A stretch of DNA of 64,000 nucleotides. Source: Roseomonas haemaphysalidis. Lineage in GTDB: Bacteria; Pseudomonadota; Alphaproteobacteria; Acetobacterales; Acetobacteraceae. Position numbers and translations under genes: made by a program. The stretch covers positions 3,346,501 to 3,410,500 of the forward strand of contig NZ_CP061177.1 of the NCBI RefSeq assembly GCF_017355405.1. The letters are read 5' to 3'. Below, piece by piece: positions 26,671 through 35,114 of the stretch. The first letter of the stretch is position 1. Each line of letters starts with the position of its first letter. Under the pieces are notes generated by a model that was given only the letters and a program-made list of their open reading frames with translations, was not told the origin of the DNA and ran no database searches.

Positions 26671-27456
26671 TCAAGCTTGCGGAGAGAGGCCGCGCAGATC
26701 CGCCAGCGCCTTGGCGGCGGCCTGCTTCATCAGCCCCTGGTCGGAGGAATAGACAAAGGCGCTGGCACCGATGCCGTGCAGCCAGTTGGCTTCCGTCATG
26801 CCGCCGACGAAGACCATGACCGGCTTGCCGGCGCGCCGCGCGGCGGCACTGATCCGGTCCACCGCGTCGCGGATCGGCGGCGCGTCGTTGGTTGCCGCAC
26901 CCATCGCGGCGGTGAGGTCGCCACGGCCGATGAACAGCGCGTCGATGCCGTCGGTGGCCGCGATGGCGTCGATCTCGTCCAGCGCCTCGGGGTCCTCGAT
27001 CTGCGCCACCACCGTGGTCGCGGCATCGGCGCGGTCGACGTAGTCCCACATCTTGCCGCCGCCATAGCCGGCGGCACGGACCGAGCCGGAATAGCCACGC
27101 CGGCCGCCGCGATAGCGGCAGGCGGCGGCCACCTGGGCCGCCAGCGCGGCGCTGGCGACATGCGGCACCAGCACCCCCGTGGCGCCGCAGTCCAGCACGC
27201 TCAGCAGATGGTGCGGCGCCGGGCTCGGCACGCGCACCAGCCCGGCGGCGCCGGTGGCCCGCGCGGCGAACAACGCCGCATCCGTCGCCTGGCGGTCGAA
27301 GGGCGAATGCTCCTCGTCGATCACCACGAAGTCGAAGCCCAGGGCGCCGAGGATCTCGGTGCCGTGCAATGTCGGCGTCTTGATGAAGGTGCCGGCCAGG
27401 ATGTCACGGCGGGAAAGGCGGGCGCGGAAGCTGCCGTCGGGCGGCGGAGGGGGCAT
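26671..27456 (-). CDS. HpcH/HpaI family class II aldolase
   Basis: A 261-residue metal-dependent aldolase. GTFIKTPTLHGTEILGALGFDFVVIDEEHSPFD opens the fold and supplies the catalytic histidine. VRVPSP supplies the arginine, AQIEDPEALDEID the metal-binding glutamate and FIGRGDLTAAMG the metal-binding aspartate. Such enzymes cleave 4-hydroxy-2-oxo acids to pyruvate or oxaloacetate plus an aldehyde or keto acid. AAGGA precedes the ATG at the correct distance. In the operon it would act after ring opening or hydrolysis by the amidohydrolases. The exact substrate is not visible. Confidence 0.9.
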   Translation of the reverse strand: MPPPPPDGSFRARLSRRDILAGTFIKTPTLHGTEILGALGFDFVVIDEEHSPFDRQATDAALFAARATGAAGLVRVPSPAPHHLLSVLDCGATGVLVPHVASAALAAQVAAACRYRGGRRGYSGSVRAAGYGGGKMWDYVDRADAATTVVAQIEDPEALDEIDAIAATDGIDALFIGRGDLTAAMGAATNDAPPIRDAVDRISAAARRAGKPVMVFVGGMTEANWLHGIGASAFVYSSDQGLMKQAAAKALADLRGLSPQA

Positions 27457-27497
27457 CGTGTCGATCCTTGAAAGGGGGCGGCCTGCGCCGGAATGTG

Positions 27498-28460
27498 TCA
27501 GCCGAGGTCGAGGTCCCGCAGCCACTGCGCGGTCGCCCGGTCCTCGGCCTCCAGGAAGGCCTGGAAGGCCGCGCGGTCGAGCGGCTCGACCTCGTTGAAG
27601 CTGTGGTGCATGGCCTCGGCATAGGCGGGGTCGGCCGCCGCGCCGAGCACCAGCTCCGAAACGCGGTCGAGCACCGCGCCATCGGTGCCGCGCGGTGCCA
27701 GGAAGCCGAAGCGGGTGACGAGATCGACCGGCAGCCCGGCCTCGCGCAGCGTCGGCAGTTCCGGCAGCGGTGCGATGCGCCGGGCACCGGTCTGCGCCAG
27801 CGGTCGGATGCCGCGCTCCACCAGCGGCATGATGTTGCCGGGCGCGCCCATCACCAGGTCGATCTCCCCCGCCAGCAGCGCGACGGCGGCGGTGGAAATG
27901 CCGGAATAGGGCACGTGCAGCAGGCGGATACCGGCGGCCTTCGCCATCGCCTCGGCGATCAGGTGCGGCGTGCTGCCGGCGCCGGGCGTGCCGTAGGTCA
28001 GCCCCTCCGGCTTGCCGCGCGCCGCTGCCAGGAAGCCCGGCATATCCGCGAAGGCGGCATACCGCCGCGCGGCAAGCATGTAGGGAATGGCGATGACATT
28101 GGCGATCGGGGCGAAGTCGGCGATGGCGTAGCCGAGCTTCTGCAGCCGCGGCACCGAGGTCAGCGCGCCGGTGCCGGCGAACAGCAGGGTATAGCCGTCG
28201 GCCGGTGCGGCACGCACCCGGGCGGCGCCCAGCGCCCCGCCGCCGCCGGGCGCGGATTCGATCACCAGCGGCTGCCCCAGCTCCCGCGTCAGCCGTTCCT
28301 GAAGCGGGCGGATGAACTGGTCCGCGCCACCGGCGGCATAGGGCACCACCACGCGGATCGGCCGCGCGGGCCAGGACCGCGCCCGCGCCGTGCCGGCCGC
28401 CAGCGCCAGGCCGCCCGCCAGCATCGCGCCGCGCCGCGAGATGAGCATGGGCCGCATCAT
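27498..28460 (-). CDS. Bug/TctC-family extracytoplasmic solute receptor
   Basis: A 320-residue periplasmic receptor with a twin-arginine-like signal (ISRRGAMLAGGLALAAGTARA). The mature motifs WPARPIRVVVPYAAGGADQFIRPL, VIESAPGGGGALGAARV and HVPYSGISTAAVALLAGEIDL are typical. The ATG at 28460 overlaps the stop of the upstream amidohydrolase gene (ATGA). No partner membrane genes are nearby. As an operon member it should recognise the compound degraded by the neighbouring enzymes. Confidence 0.88.
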   Translation of the reverse strand: MMRPMLISRRGAMLAGGLALAAGTARARSWPARPIRVVVPYAAGGADQFIRPLQERLTRELGQPLVIESAPGGGGALGAARVRAAPADGYTLLFAGTGALTSVPRLQKLGYAIADFAPIANVIAIPYMLAARRYAAFADMPGFLAAARGKPEGLTYGTPGAGSTPHLIAEAMAKAAGIRLLHVPYSGISTAAVALLAGEIDLVMGAPGNIMPLVERGIRPLAQTGARRIAPLPELPTLREAGLPVDLVTRFGFLAPRGTDGAVLDRVSELVLGAAADPAYAEAMHHSFNEVEPLDRAAFQAFLEAEDRATAQWLRDLDLG

Positions 28461-29278
28461 GCCTTGAACCCGAAGAGCCGTGCCGGATTGGCCCAAAGCA
28501 CCTTCTCCCGCGCCGCCGCGTCGGGCAGCACGCGGTGCAGCGCGGCCAGCAGCGGGCCATAGTCGGTCCGTTCCCTGGCGCGCAGGAAGGGCCAGTCGGA
28601 ACCCCAGATGCAGCGGTCGGGCGTGAAGGCCTCGACCAGCGCGGCGACATAGGGGTCGGCATCCCGGTAGGGTGCGTGGCGGCTGAGGCGGAACGCGCCG
28701 GACAGCTTGATCACGGCATCGCTGTCGCGGCCGTAGTCCAGCAGCGCGCGAAAGCCGGGCTGGTCCAGGCCAGCCTCCAGCTCCGGCCGGCCGCAATGGT
28801 CGATCACCACCGGCAGCCCGGCGGCGCGCAGCAGCGGCAGGGCGGCGACGATAGACTCGCCGTGGTGGTAGTGCACCTGCGCGATCCAGCCGGCCTCGCG
28901 CGCCCGCGCCAGGGACCGCGCGCCGGCCGGGCCGTGCAACGGCGGGCTGGTCGGAAAGTCCAGGTTGAAGCGGATGCCGACGATGCCGCCGTCCTTCATG
29001 CGGCGGACTTCCGCCTCCGGCGTGCCGTCGGGCAGCAGTGCCACGCCCTTCAGCCGGCCAGCGGAAGCGGCGATGGCTTCCAGCATGTATGTGTTGTCGG
29101 CGCCATAGCCGCCCAGAGGGTTGATCAGCACGCCATGGGTGAAGCCGTGGCAGGACAGCAGGTCCAGGAACTGCGGCGCGGTGCCCAGCTCGTTGGGCTG
29201 GATGTCGAAGCCGCGATCGCCGCCCCAACCCTGGCGCGTCAGATCAAAGGCATGGGCGTGGCAGTCGACGGCCGGCAT
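28457..29278 (-). CDS. Amidohydrolase-2 family hydrolase
   Basis: A 273-residue TIM-barrel hydrolase of the LigI/PDC-hydrolase-like group. The metal/active-site HxH is DCHAHAFD (His7, His9). GGIVGIRFNLDF, VVIDHCGRPE, VIKLSGAFRLS and CIWGSDWPF follow in the usual order. Members open lactones such as 2-pyrone-4,6-dicarboxylate or hydrolyse similar cyclic esters. It is five bases downstream of a related gene with about the same length, so two amidohydrolases work in one operon. Substrate unknown. Confidence 0.88.
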   Translation of the reverse strand: MPAVDCHAHAFDLTRQGWGGDRGFDIQPNELGTAPQFLDLLSCHGFTHGVLINPLGGYGADNTYMLEAIAASAGRLKGVALLPDGTPEAEVRRMKDGGIVGIRFNLDFPTSPPLHGPAGARSLARAREAGWIAQVHYHHGESIVAALPLLRAAGLPVVIDHCGRPELEAGLDQPGFRALLDYGRDSDAVIKLSGAFRLSRHAPYRDADPYVAALVEAFTPDRCIWGSDWPFLRARERTDYGPLLAALHRVLPDAAAREKVLWANPARLFGFKA

Positions 29279-29283
29279 GGCGG

Positions 29284-30141
29284 TCAGTCTCCGAAACCGT
29301 AGAGCGTCGCGGGGTTGCCGACCAGCAGCCGGTGCCGGTCGCCCGGGTCCGGGGCGATCAGTGGCACGAGATCGAGCAGCGCCGCCTCCTCCACCGCCAC
29401 GGCCAGGTTCGGGTGCGGGAAGTCGGTGCCCCAAAGCACGCGGCGCGGTGCCGCGCGCAGCAGCGCCTGCGCGAAGGGCAGCGCCGCATGGAAGGGCGCC
29501 GGCACCATGCGCTCCGCCCCGCTCAGCTTCACCCAGATGTCCTCGCTTTCCTGCAACAAGCCCAGCAGCGCGTGGAAGGCGGCGCCGGCCGTGCCCTGCG
29601 CCGGGTCGACGCGGCCCATGTGGTCGATCACCACCGGCATCCGCAGTGCGCGGATGGTGTCCCGCATCTCGCGCACGCCCTCGCCCTGCACGTGCAGCAC
29701 CATGTGCCAGCCCAGGCCACGCACCCGATCCGCCGCGCGCCGCACCGTGGCAAGGTCCGGCTCGCCGCCGAGCGCGGCGATGAAGTTGAAGCGGATGCCG
29801 CGCACGCCCGCCGCGTGCATCGCCGCGAGCTCGGCCTCCGGCGTGCTGTCGTCGATCATAGCGACGCCGCGGTAGCGTTCGGGCGCACCGCGCAGCGCAT
29901 CGAGCATCGCCCGGTTGTCGGTGCCGTGGCAGCTCGCCTGCACCAGCACCGCGCGGTCCAGCCCGAGACGGGCGTGCAGCGCGGCCAGCACCTCCTTCGG
30001 CCGGTCCTCCGGCGTGTAGCGGCGGCTTTCGGCATAGGGGAAGCGCGCGCCGGGGCCGAAGACGTGGCAATGCGCGTCGCAGGCGCCCGCCGGCGGCTGG
30101 AAGCCCGCCAGGTGCGGCGCGGGCTGGTGCTGGTCCGGCAT
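29284..30141 (-). CDS. Amidohydrolase-2 family hydrolase, LigI-like
   Basis: A 285-residue member with strong resemblance to 2-pyrone-4,6-dicarboxylate lactonases: CDAHCHVFGP (His24, His26) and FPYAESRRYTPEDRP, then VRGIRFNFIA, VIDHMGRVDP, WVKLSGAERM and VLWGTDFPHPN. The ribosome-binding site AAGGAGGA is excellent. It is the first gene of the leftward five-gene operon, about 65 bp downstream of an IclR-type palindrome. A lactonase step in an aromatic or sugar-acid pathway is plausible; the true substrate is inference. Confidence 0.88.
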   Translation of the reverse strand: MPDQHQPAPHLAGFQPPAGACDAHCHVFGPGARFPYAESRRYTPEDRPKEVLAALHARLGLDRAVLVQASCHGTDNRAMLDALRGAPERYRGVAMIDDSTPEAELAAMHAAGVRGIRFNFIAALGGEPDLATVRRAADRVRGLGWHMVLHVQGEGVREMRDTIRALRMPVVIDHMGRVDPAQGTAGAAFHALLGLLQESEDIWVKLSGAERMVPAPFHAALPFAQALLRAAPRRVLWGTDFPHPNLAVAVEEAALLDLVPLIAPDPGDRHRLLVGNPATLYGFGD

Positions 30142-30207
30142 CGCGTCCTCCTTCTGCTACGGAAGAGCGTAGGAGAAGGCGCCGCGGCACCGGAGGGCTA
30201 TTCACGC

Positions 30208-30228
30208 GCATTCCGCATGGCGGAATGC
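30208..30228. promoter_or_regulatory. IclR-type operator, site 1 (upstream of five-gene operon)
   Basis: Perfect inverted repeat: arms GCATTCCGC and GCGGAATGC around ATG. It lies between the iclR stop and the first amidohydrolase start, about 67 bp upstream of the latter. Its core TTCCGC-N3-GCGGAA recurs at 33166-33180 and, with one mismatch, at 32123-32137. Confidence 0.75.
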
Positions 30229-30237
30229 GGGCGTGGT

Positions 30238-31026
30238 TCAGTTGCCCGCGCGGGCCCGCTGCAACCGTTCCATGGAGACGGTGATCTCCTGGCTCGCCTT
30301 GTGCAGCGCCGGCACCAATTCCTCCACCAGAACAGCGTGGCTGACGACGGAACGGAAATAGCTGAGGCCGATGGTCCCGGCGACCGTATCGCCCAGGCGG
30401 ATCGGCACCGCGACGGTGTTGGAGGACCGCGGCTCCACCGCCGGGTCGCGTTCGGCATAGCCCTGGCGGCGCACCATGGTGATCATGGCCTGCACCACGC
30501 GCGTCAGGTTGGGCGGATTGTCCTCGGGGTCGGTGGAGCCCGCCAGCATGCGCATCAGGATGCGCCGCTCGGCATCCGGGCAAAAGGCCAGGTAGGCGCG
30601 GCCCGCCGCGCGCGTGACCATGCTGAGGCTGTTGCCCACGGTGCCATGGAAGGGGGAAACCGCGCTGTCCGCCACGGTGCTGACGGCGACCGTCACGCGC
30701 TCATGCAAGGGCACTGCGATGACCGCCGGCCAGCGCAGCCGCCGCGTCAGATCCACCGCCCAGGGGCGCCCGGCCTCCGCCACCAGCGGCCCGCCATGAA
30801 AGCCGGCACTCAGCGACAGCACGTCCGAGGTGACGCGGTAGCCCAGGCCGCGCTCGGCCTTGGTCGCCATGCCGGCGGCGACCAGCGTGGCCAGCAGCCG
30901 CACCAGGGTGGGCTTGGGCAGGCCGGTGCAGCGGTGCAGCTGGTCGACGGTCGTGGTCTGCTGCCTGTTCAGTTCCCGCAGGATCGACAGCGCGCGCAGC
31001 ACGGACTGGACAGGCGGGTCGCTCAG
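30238..31026 (-). CDS. IclR family transcriptional regulator
   Basis: A regulator of about 262 residues. The N-terminal winged helix includes TVDQLHRCTGLPKPTLVRLLATLVAAGM, and the C-terminal effector domain includes GRAYLAFCPDAERRIL and VAVPIRLGDTVAGTIGLSYF. Family members normally begin with xVQSVxRALxIL. Here [15 protein letters not shown] lies partly upstream of the first ATG/GTG/TTG-type codon (GTG at 31002). A CTG at 31026, overlapping the upstream stop as CTGA and preceded by CGGAG, gives exactly this N-terminus, so I propose a CTG start; GTG 31002 is the conservative alternative. It probably controls the neighbouring catabolic operons through the three palindromes nearby. Confidence 0.85.
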   Translation of the reverse strand: MSDPPVQSVLRALSILRELNRQQTTTVDQLHRCTGLPKPTLVRLLATLVAAGMATKAERGLGYRVTSDVLSLSAGFHGGPLVAEAGRPWAVDLTRRLRWPAVIAVPLHERVTVAVSTVADSAVSPFHGTVGNSLSMVTRAAGRAYLAFCPDAERRILMRMLAGSTDPEDNPPNLTRVVQAMITMVRRQGYAERDPAVEPRSSNTVAVPIRLGDTVAGTIGLSYFRSVVSHAVLVEELVPALHKASQEITVSMERLQRARAGN

Positions 31027-32045
31027 GCGGGCGGCTCCGGCAGGGTGTCGGCCAGGGCCGAGACGGTCAGCAGGAGTTTGCCGACCTGCTGGTTGGCGTC
31101 AAGCACGGCATGCGCCGCCGCCGCCCCGGCCAGCGGGTACGCGCCGCAGATATGCGTGCGGATGCGCCCGGCCGCCAGCAGCGGCCAGACCTGCTCCACC
31201 AGCTCCCGCGCGATGCGCGCCTTGTAGGCCACGGGGCGGGCGCGCAGCGTCGATCCGGTCAGCGTCAGGCGGCGCAGGTAGATCTCGCGCGTGCTGATCT
31301 CGGCCTTCGGCGCGCGATGGCTGGCGATCAGCACCAGCCGCCCGTCCGGCGCCAGCAGCCCAAGCTCCAGCGGCGTGTAGTCGCCGCCCTGGCCGTCCAG
31401 GATCACGTCCACGCCGCGCCCCCCGGTCAGCGCGCGCAATTGCTCCGGCCAGTCCGCCTCGCGGTAGTCGACCACGGCGTCCGCGCCCATTTCCAGGCAG
31501 ACGGCGCGCTTGGCGGCCGAGGAACTGGTGGCCAGCACGGTCGCGCCGCGCAACTGCTTGCCGATCTGCATGGCGGCGAGGCCGACACCGCTGGTGCCCC
31601 CTTGCACGAGCAGCGTCTCGCCCTCCGCCAGCCGCCCCAGCCAGATCACGTTGTTCCAGGCGGTGAAGAACACCTCCGGCAAGGTCGCCGCCTGGGCGAA
31701 GGTGAAGCCGCGCGGCAAGGGCATGCACTGCGCCGCCGGCGCCACGCAGTATTCCGCGTAGCCGCCACCCGCGACCAGCGCGCAAACCGCGTCCCCCGGG
31801 CGCGGCCAGGCGACATCCGGCCCCACCGCCGCCACGACCCCCGCGATGTCCAGCCCGGGGATGTCCGTGACGCCGGCGGGTGGCGGGTAGAGGCCCTTGC
31901 GCTGTTGCACGTCTGGCCGGTTGACGCCGGCGGCGGCCACCTGCACCAGCACCTCCCCGGCGCCGCAGGCGGGCACCGGGCGCTGCGCCAGTTGCAGCAC
32001 CTCGGGCCCGCCCGGCTCGCGGATCTCCATCACCGTCATCAGCAT
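31023..32045 (-). CDS. NAD(P)H:quinone oxidoreductase, zinc-independent MDR type
   Basis: A 340-residue medium-chain dehydrogenase/reductase of the QOR/PIG3-like group. [19 protein letters not shown] opens the catalytic domain. [17 protein letters not shown] and [12 protein letters not shown] are typical of PIG3-type quinone oxidoreductases, [19 protein letters not shown] is the nucleotide-binding segment, and zinc ligands are absent. The ATG at 32045 follows AAAGGGAG. It is co-transcribed with iclR (stop overlaps the proposed iclR start). It may reduce a quinone or enone intermediate. Confidence 0.88.
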   Translation of the reverse strand: MLMTVMEIREPGGPEVLQLAQRPVPACGAGEVLVQVAAAGVNRPDVQQRKGLYPPPAGVTDIPGLDIAGVVAAVGPDVAWPRPGDAVCALVAGGGYAEYCVAPAAQCMPLPRGFTFAQAATLPEVFFTAWNNVIWLGRLAEGETLLVQGGTSGVGLAAMQIGKQLRGATVLATSSSAAKRAVCLEMGADAVVDYREADWPEQLRALTGGRGVDVILDGQGGDYTPLELGLLAPDGRLVLIASHRAPKAEISTREIYLRRLTLTGSTLRARPVAYKARIARELVEQVWPLLAAGRIRTHICGAYPLAGAAAAHAVLDANQQVGKLLLTVSALADTLPEPPA

Positions 32046-32122
32046 CGTCGATCGCGCTCCCTTTCCGCCCCTCGCCCGGTCTAGCACCGGCCGGCAGGTG
32101 GGTCGCCGCACCCGCGGCGCCG

Positions 32123-32137
32123 TTCCGCATGCCGGAA
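32123..32137. promoter_or_regulatory. IclR-type operator, site 2 (between qor and bicupin gene)
   Basis: TTCCGCATGCCGGAA, arms TTCCG and CGGAA, in the divergent region between the quinone oxidoreductase and bicupin genes. It differs from the TTCCGC-N3-GCGGAA core by one base in the right arm. The position suits control of both directions. Confidence 0.65.
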
Positions 32138-32239
32138 TGGGGGCAGATTGGCCGCGCCCATCACGAGGCCATCGCTACCATCGGTGTCCTGCGCAGCGGC
32201 CCCCGCCGGGGCCCGATGCCACCAAGGAGACCGCCGCCC

Positions 32240-33151
32240 ATGTACGACACGTCGGACCCCCGCGCGACGCTGGCGCCGCCCCGCGCCGCGCAGCCCGTGC
32301 CAGCCGGCGGCTACGCGCCGCCCAGCTACGTCCGCTTCTACGAGACGCCGCCGCAGGACGACGGGCCGGAAGGCCAGACCTGGTACGCGCGTGGCCAGAC
32401 CTTCGTCATCGCCTACACCACCGCCGCCGACGGCCTGCGCCTGCCGCGCCAGGGGCAGCCCGATGAATACGTGCTGCTGTTGCCGGATGCCGCGACCGCG
32501 GCCACCGTCACGGCGGGTGGCGTGAGCGAGCGATGCGCGGGCAACGCGGTGATCTTCGTGCCGCCCGGCGACAGCGAGATCGTGATCCACGGCGGCGGCC
32601 GGGCGGTGCGGCTGTTCACCACGGCGGCGGCGGACCTGGTGGCGCGCTGCCCGAACAACGCGGCCTACGAGCCCGCCAATCCGCTGATCCCGCCGCTGGC
32701 CGCCTGGCCGGCGCCGAAGGACGGCTTCCGCATCCGCCGCTACGGGCTCGACGTGGCGGTGGAGCCGGGGCGGTTCGGCCGCATCTTCCGCGGTTCCACC
32801 TTCATGGTGAACTACCTCGACCCCCGGCACGGCCCACGCGACATCACCAAGCTTTCCCCGCATCACCATGACGACTTCGAGCAGTGCTCGCTGGCGCTGG
32901 ATGGCGAGTTCATTCACGACCTGCGCTGGCCCTGGACGCCGAACATGCACCACTGGCGGGAAGACGAGCACGCCTTCTGCGGCTCGCCCTCCGTCGCCGT
33001 GATCCCGCCACCCGCGATCCATACCACGCGCGCGCAGGCGGCGGGGCTGAACCAGCTGGTCGATATCTTCTGCCCGCCACGCATGGATTTCTCCAGCAAG
33101 CCTGGCTGGGTGCTGAACGCCGACGACTACCCGATGCCCGGCGGGGCCTGA
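32240..33151 (+). CDS. Bicupin protein, possible metal-dependent dioxygenase or isomerase
   Basis: A 303-residue protein with two beta-barrel halves. The first (about residues 45-150) is a degenerate cupin. The second (about 175-290) has the metal-site string [19 protein letters not shown] followed by the downstream histidine in [10 protein letters not shown], the two cupin motifs. The longer open frame upstream is disregarded because AAGGAGA precedes the ATG at 32240. No close enzyme identity is clear. In this neighbourhood a ring-cleavage or isomerase step is plausible. The gene sits alone between operator sites 2 and 3. Confidence 0.78.
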   Translation: MYDTSDPRATLAPPRAAQPVPAGGYAPPSYVRFYETPPQDDGPEGQTWYARGQTFVIAYTTAADGLRLPRQGQPDEYVLLLPDAATAATVTAGGVSERCAGNAVIFVPPGDSEIVIHGGGRAVRLFTTAAADLVARCPNNAAYEPANPLIPPLAAWPAPKDGFRIRRYGLDVAVEPGRFGRIFRGSTFMVNYLDPRHGPRDITKLSPHHHDDFEQCSLALDGEFIHDLRWPWTPNMHHWREDEHAFCGSPSVAVIPPPAIHTTRAQAAGLNQLVDIFCPPRMDFSSKPGWVLNADDYPMPGGA

Positions 33152-33157
33152 GCGCCC

Positions 33158-33188
33158 GCGCCGCGTTCCGCACAGCGGAATGCGGCGC
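33158..33188. promoter_or_regulatory. IclR-type operator, site 3 (upstream of rightward Bug-led operon)
   Basis: The core TTCCGC-ACA-GCGGAA (33166-33180) is a perfect repeat with 6-bp arms. It is flanked by additional complementary arms GCGCCGC (33158-33164) and GCGGCGC (33182-33188). It lies about 85 bp upstream of the Bug gene at 33266. The extended stem could also act as a weak terminator for the bicupin gene, although no T-run follows. Confidence 0.72.
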
Positions 33189-33265
33189 GATGCCGCTGGA
33201 AGGCGGCGACGCCCCCGCTAGGGTGACCCGCAACGGCCCGGAACAGGCGCCGCGGAGGAAATGTC

Positions 33266-34270
33266 ATGTCGATGGGCTGCCCGCCTGCCGCGCCACGCCG
33301 CGGCACCCGGCTGGCGCGCCGTGCGCTGCTGGCGGCCGGGTTCGGCGGTCTCGCCGCGCCGGCACTGGCACAGGGCGCCTGGCCGTCGCAGGCCGTGCGC
33401 ATCGTCGTGCCCTTCGCGCCCGGCGGCACCGCCGACATTCCCGCACGCCTCATCGCCGACCATCTGTCGCGCCGGCTCGGCCGCTCCTTCGTGGTGGAGA
33501 ACCGCTCGGGCGCCGGCGGGGCGGTGGGGATCCGCGCCGTGGCGCAGGCCAGGGACGGGCACACCTTCCTGCACAGCACCTCCGCCGTGGCGGTGCTGCC
33601 GGCGCTGCAGCGCGACCCCGGCTATGACCCGCTGGCCGACCTGCTGCCGGTGACCATGACCGCCGCCGCGCCGATCCTGCTGCTGGTGCGTGGCGACAGC
33701 CCCCATGCCGCGCTGAGCGGCTTCCTGCAACATGCCCGCTCCGCGCCGGGCAAGGTCAGCTTCGCTTCATCGGGTGTCGGCAGCACGGTCCATCTGGCCG
33801 GGGAACTGCTGAAGGCGCGCGCGGGGCTGGACCTGCTGCATGTGCCGTATCGCGGCTCCGCCCCCGCCGCGACGGCGCTGCTGGCCGGCGAAACGGACTG
33901 CGCCTTTCTCAGCCCCATCGAGGCCATCCCGCACCTCCAGGCCGGCCGCCTGCGCGTGCTGGCGACGGCCGCCCGGCAGCGCGGCGCGCCCGCGCCCGAG
34001 GCCCCCGCATTGGCGGAGCAGGTGCCGGGCTACGGCGGCGTGCAGCTCTGGTTCGGCCTGTTCGGCCCGCACGACCTGCCGCCGGAAACCGGGGCCCTGC
34101 TGATGCGGGAGCTGGCGCCGCTACGCGGTCATTCGCCGCTGGCGCAGCGGATGGACGAGCTGGGCGCGGAAACGCTGCTGGACGGCCCGGAGATGCTGGC
34201 ACGGCGCATGCGGGACGAGGTGCCGCTGTGGAAGACCATCGTCGAACAAGCAGGGATCCCCCGCGAATGA
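33266..34270 (+). CDS. Bug/TctC-family extracytoplasmic solute receptor
   Basis: A 334-residue receptor with a signal peptide (RLARRALLAAGFGGLAAPALAQ). WPSQAVRIVVPFAPGGTADIPARLIA, VVENRSGAGGAVGIRAVAQA and HVPYRGSAPAATALLAGE are canonical. GGAGGA lies six bases before the ATG. It leads a rightward operon: Bug, amidohydrolase, Bug, 2-hydroxyacid dehydrogenase and NTF2-like protein. The downstream gene overlaps by ATGA. Confidence 0.88.
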   Translation: MSMGCPPAAPRRGTRLARRALLAAGFGGLAAPALAQGAWPSQAVRIVVPFAPGGTADIPARLIADHLSRRLGRSFVVENRSGAGGAVGIRAVAQARDGHTFLHSTSAVAVLPALQRDPGYDPLADLLPVTMTAAAPILLLVRGDSPHAALSGFLQHARSAPGKVSFASSGVGSTVHLAGELLKARAGLDLLHVPYRGSAPAATALLAGETDCAFLSPIEAIPHLQAGRLRVLATAARQRGAPAPEAPALAEQVPGYGGVQLWFGLFGPHDLPPETGALLMRELAPLRGHSPLAQRMDELGAETLLDGPEMLARRMRDEVPLWKTIVEQAGIPRE

Positions 34271-35088
34271 GCAGCACGCAGCAAGGGGCCGACACGCCGC
34301 TGGTGGACACGCATTTCCATCTCTACACGCGCGACATGCCGCTGACCTCCTGGGCCTGGCATCACCCGCCGGCGGATGCCACGGCCGAGGACTTCATCGC
34401 GCTGATGGACCGGCACGGCGTCGGCTTCGGCGTGGTCGCCGCCGCCAGCCTGCACGGCCAGTACAACGACTACGTGATCCGCGCGCTGCGGCGCCATTCG
34501 CGACTGCGCGGCACCGCCTTTCTGCGGCCGGATACCGACATGTACACGATGGAGCGCATGAAGGCGGACGGCATCGTCGGCATCCGCCTGTTCTTCCGCC
34601 GCGTGCCCGACCCGCCCGACCTGCGCTCCCCGGAATACCGCTTGCTGCTGCGCCGCGTGCGGGACCTGGACTGGCATGTCCACACGCTGGTCGCCAGCCC
34701 GATGCTGCCGGAGGTGATCGCCGCCGTGGAGGATGCCGGCGTGAAGCTGGTGATCGACCACTTCGGCAAGCCGGACGAACGGCTCGGCATCGACTGCCCG
34801 GGTTTCAGGGCGCTGCTGGCGGCGGTGGAACGCGGCCGCACCTGGGTGAAGCTGTCCGGCGGCTTTCGCATGCCCTCGCCCGGGGCGGCGCGCGGCTACG
34901 CGCAGGCGTTGCTGCGCGTGTCGGGCGGCGAACGGCTGCTGTGGGGCAGCGACTGGCCCTTCGCCGCCTTCGAGGACAGCACGACCTACGGTCAAACCAT
35001 CGCCGACCTGCACCACTGGGTGCCGGACGCGGCAACGCGCCGCCTGATCGCCGGCGACACGCCGATGCGCCTGTACTTCGGCACCTGA
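34267..35088 (+). CDS. Amidohydrolase-2 family hydrolase
   Basis: A 273-residue TIM-barrel hydrolase. DTHFHLYT supplies HxH (His16, His18). GIVGIRLFFRRVP, LVIDHFGKPDE, TWVKLSGGFRM and LLWGSDWPF occur in order, as in the amidohydrolase at 28457-29278, to which it looks closely related. The start ATG overlaps the Bug stop. It is the third LigI-like hydrolase of the region, and this paralogy suggests several related substrates or successive ring openings. Confidence 0.88.
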   Translation: MSSTQQGADTPLVDTHFHLYTRDMPLTSWAWHHPPADATAEDFIALMDRHGVGFGVVAAASLHGQYNDYVIRALRRHSRLRGTAFLRPDTDMYTMERMKADGIVGIRLFFRRVPDPPDLRSPEYRLLLRRVRDLDWHVHTLVASPMLPEVIAAVEDAGVKLVIDHFGKPDERLGIDCPGFRALLAAVERGRTWVKLSGGFRMPSPGAARGYAQALLRVSGGERLLWGSDWPFAAFEDSTTYGQTIADLHHWVPDAATRRLIAGDTPMRLYFGT

Positions 35089-35114
35089 CACACAAGATCG
35101 GAAGGAAACACACC

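Noticed and set aside
30208..30228. Reading the palindrome as an iclR terminator
   Set aside because: No T-run follows on the minus strand, and the same core recurs upstream of two other units, which fits an operator better.
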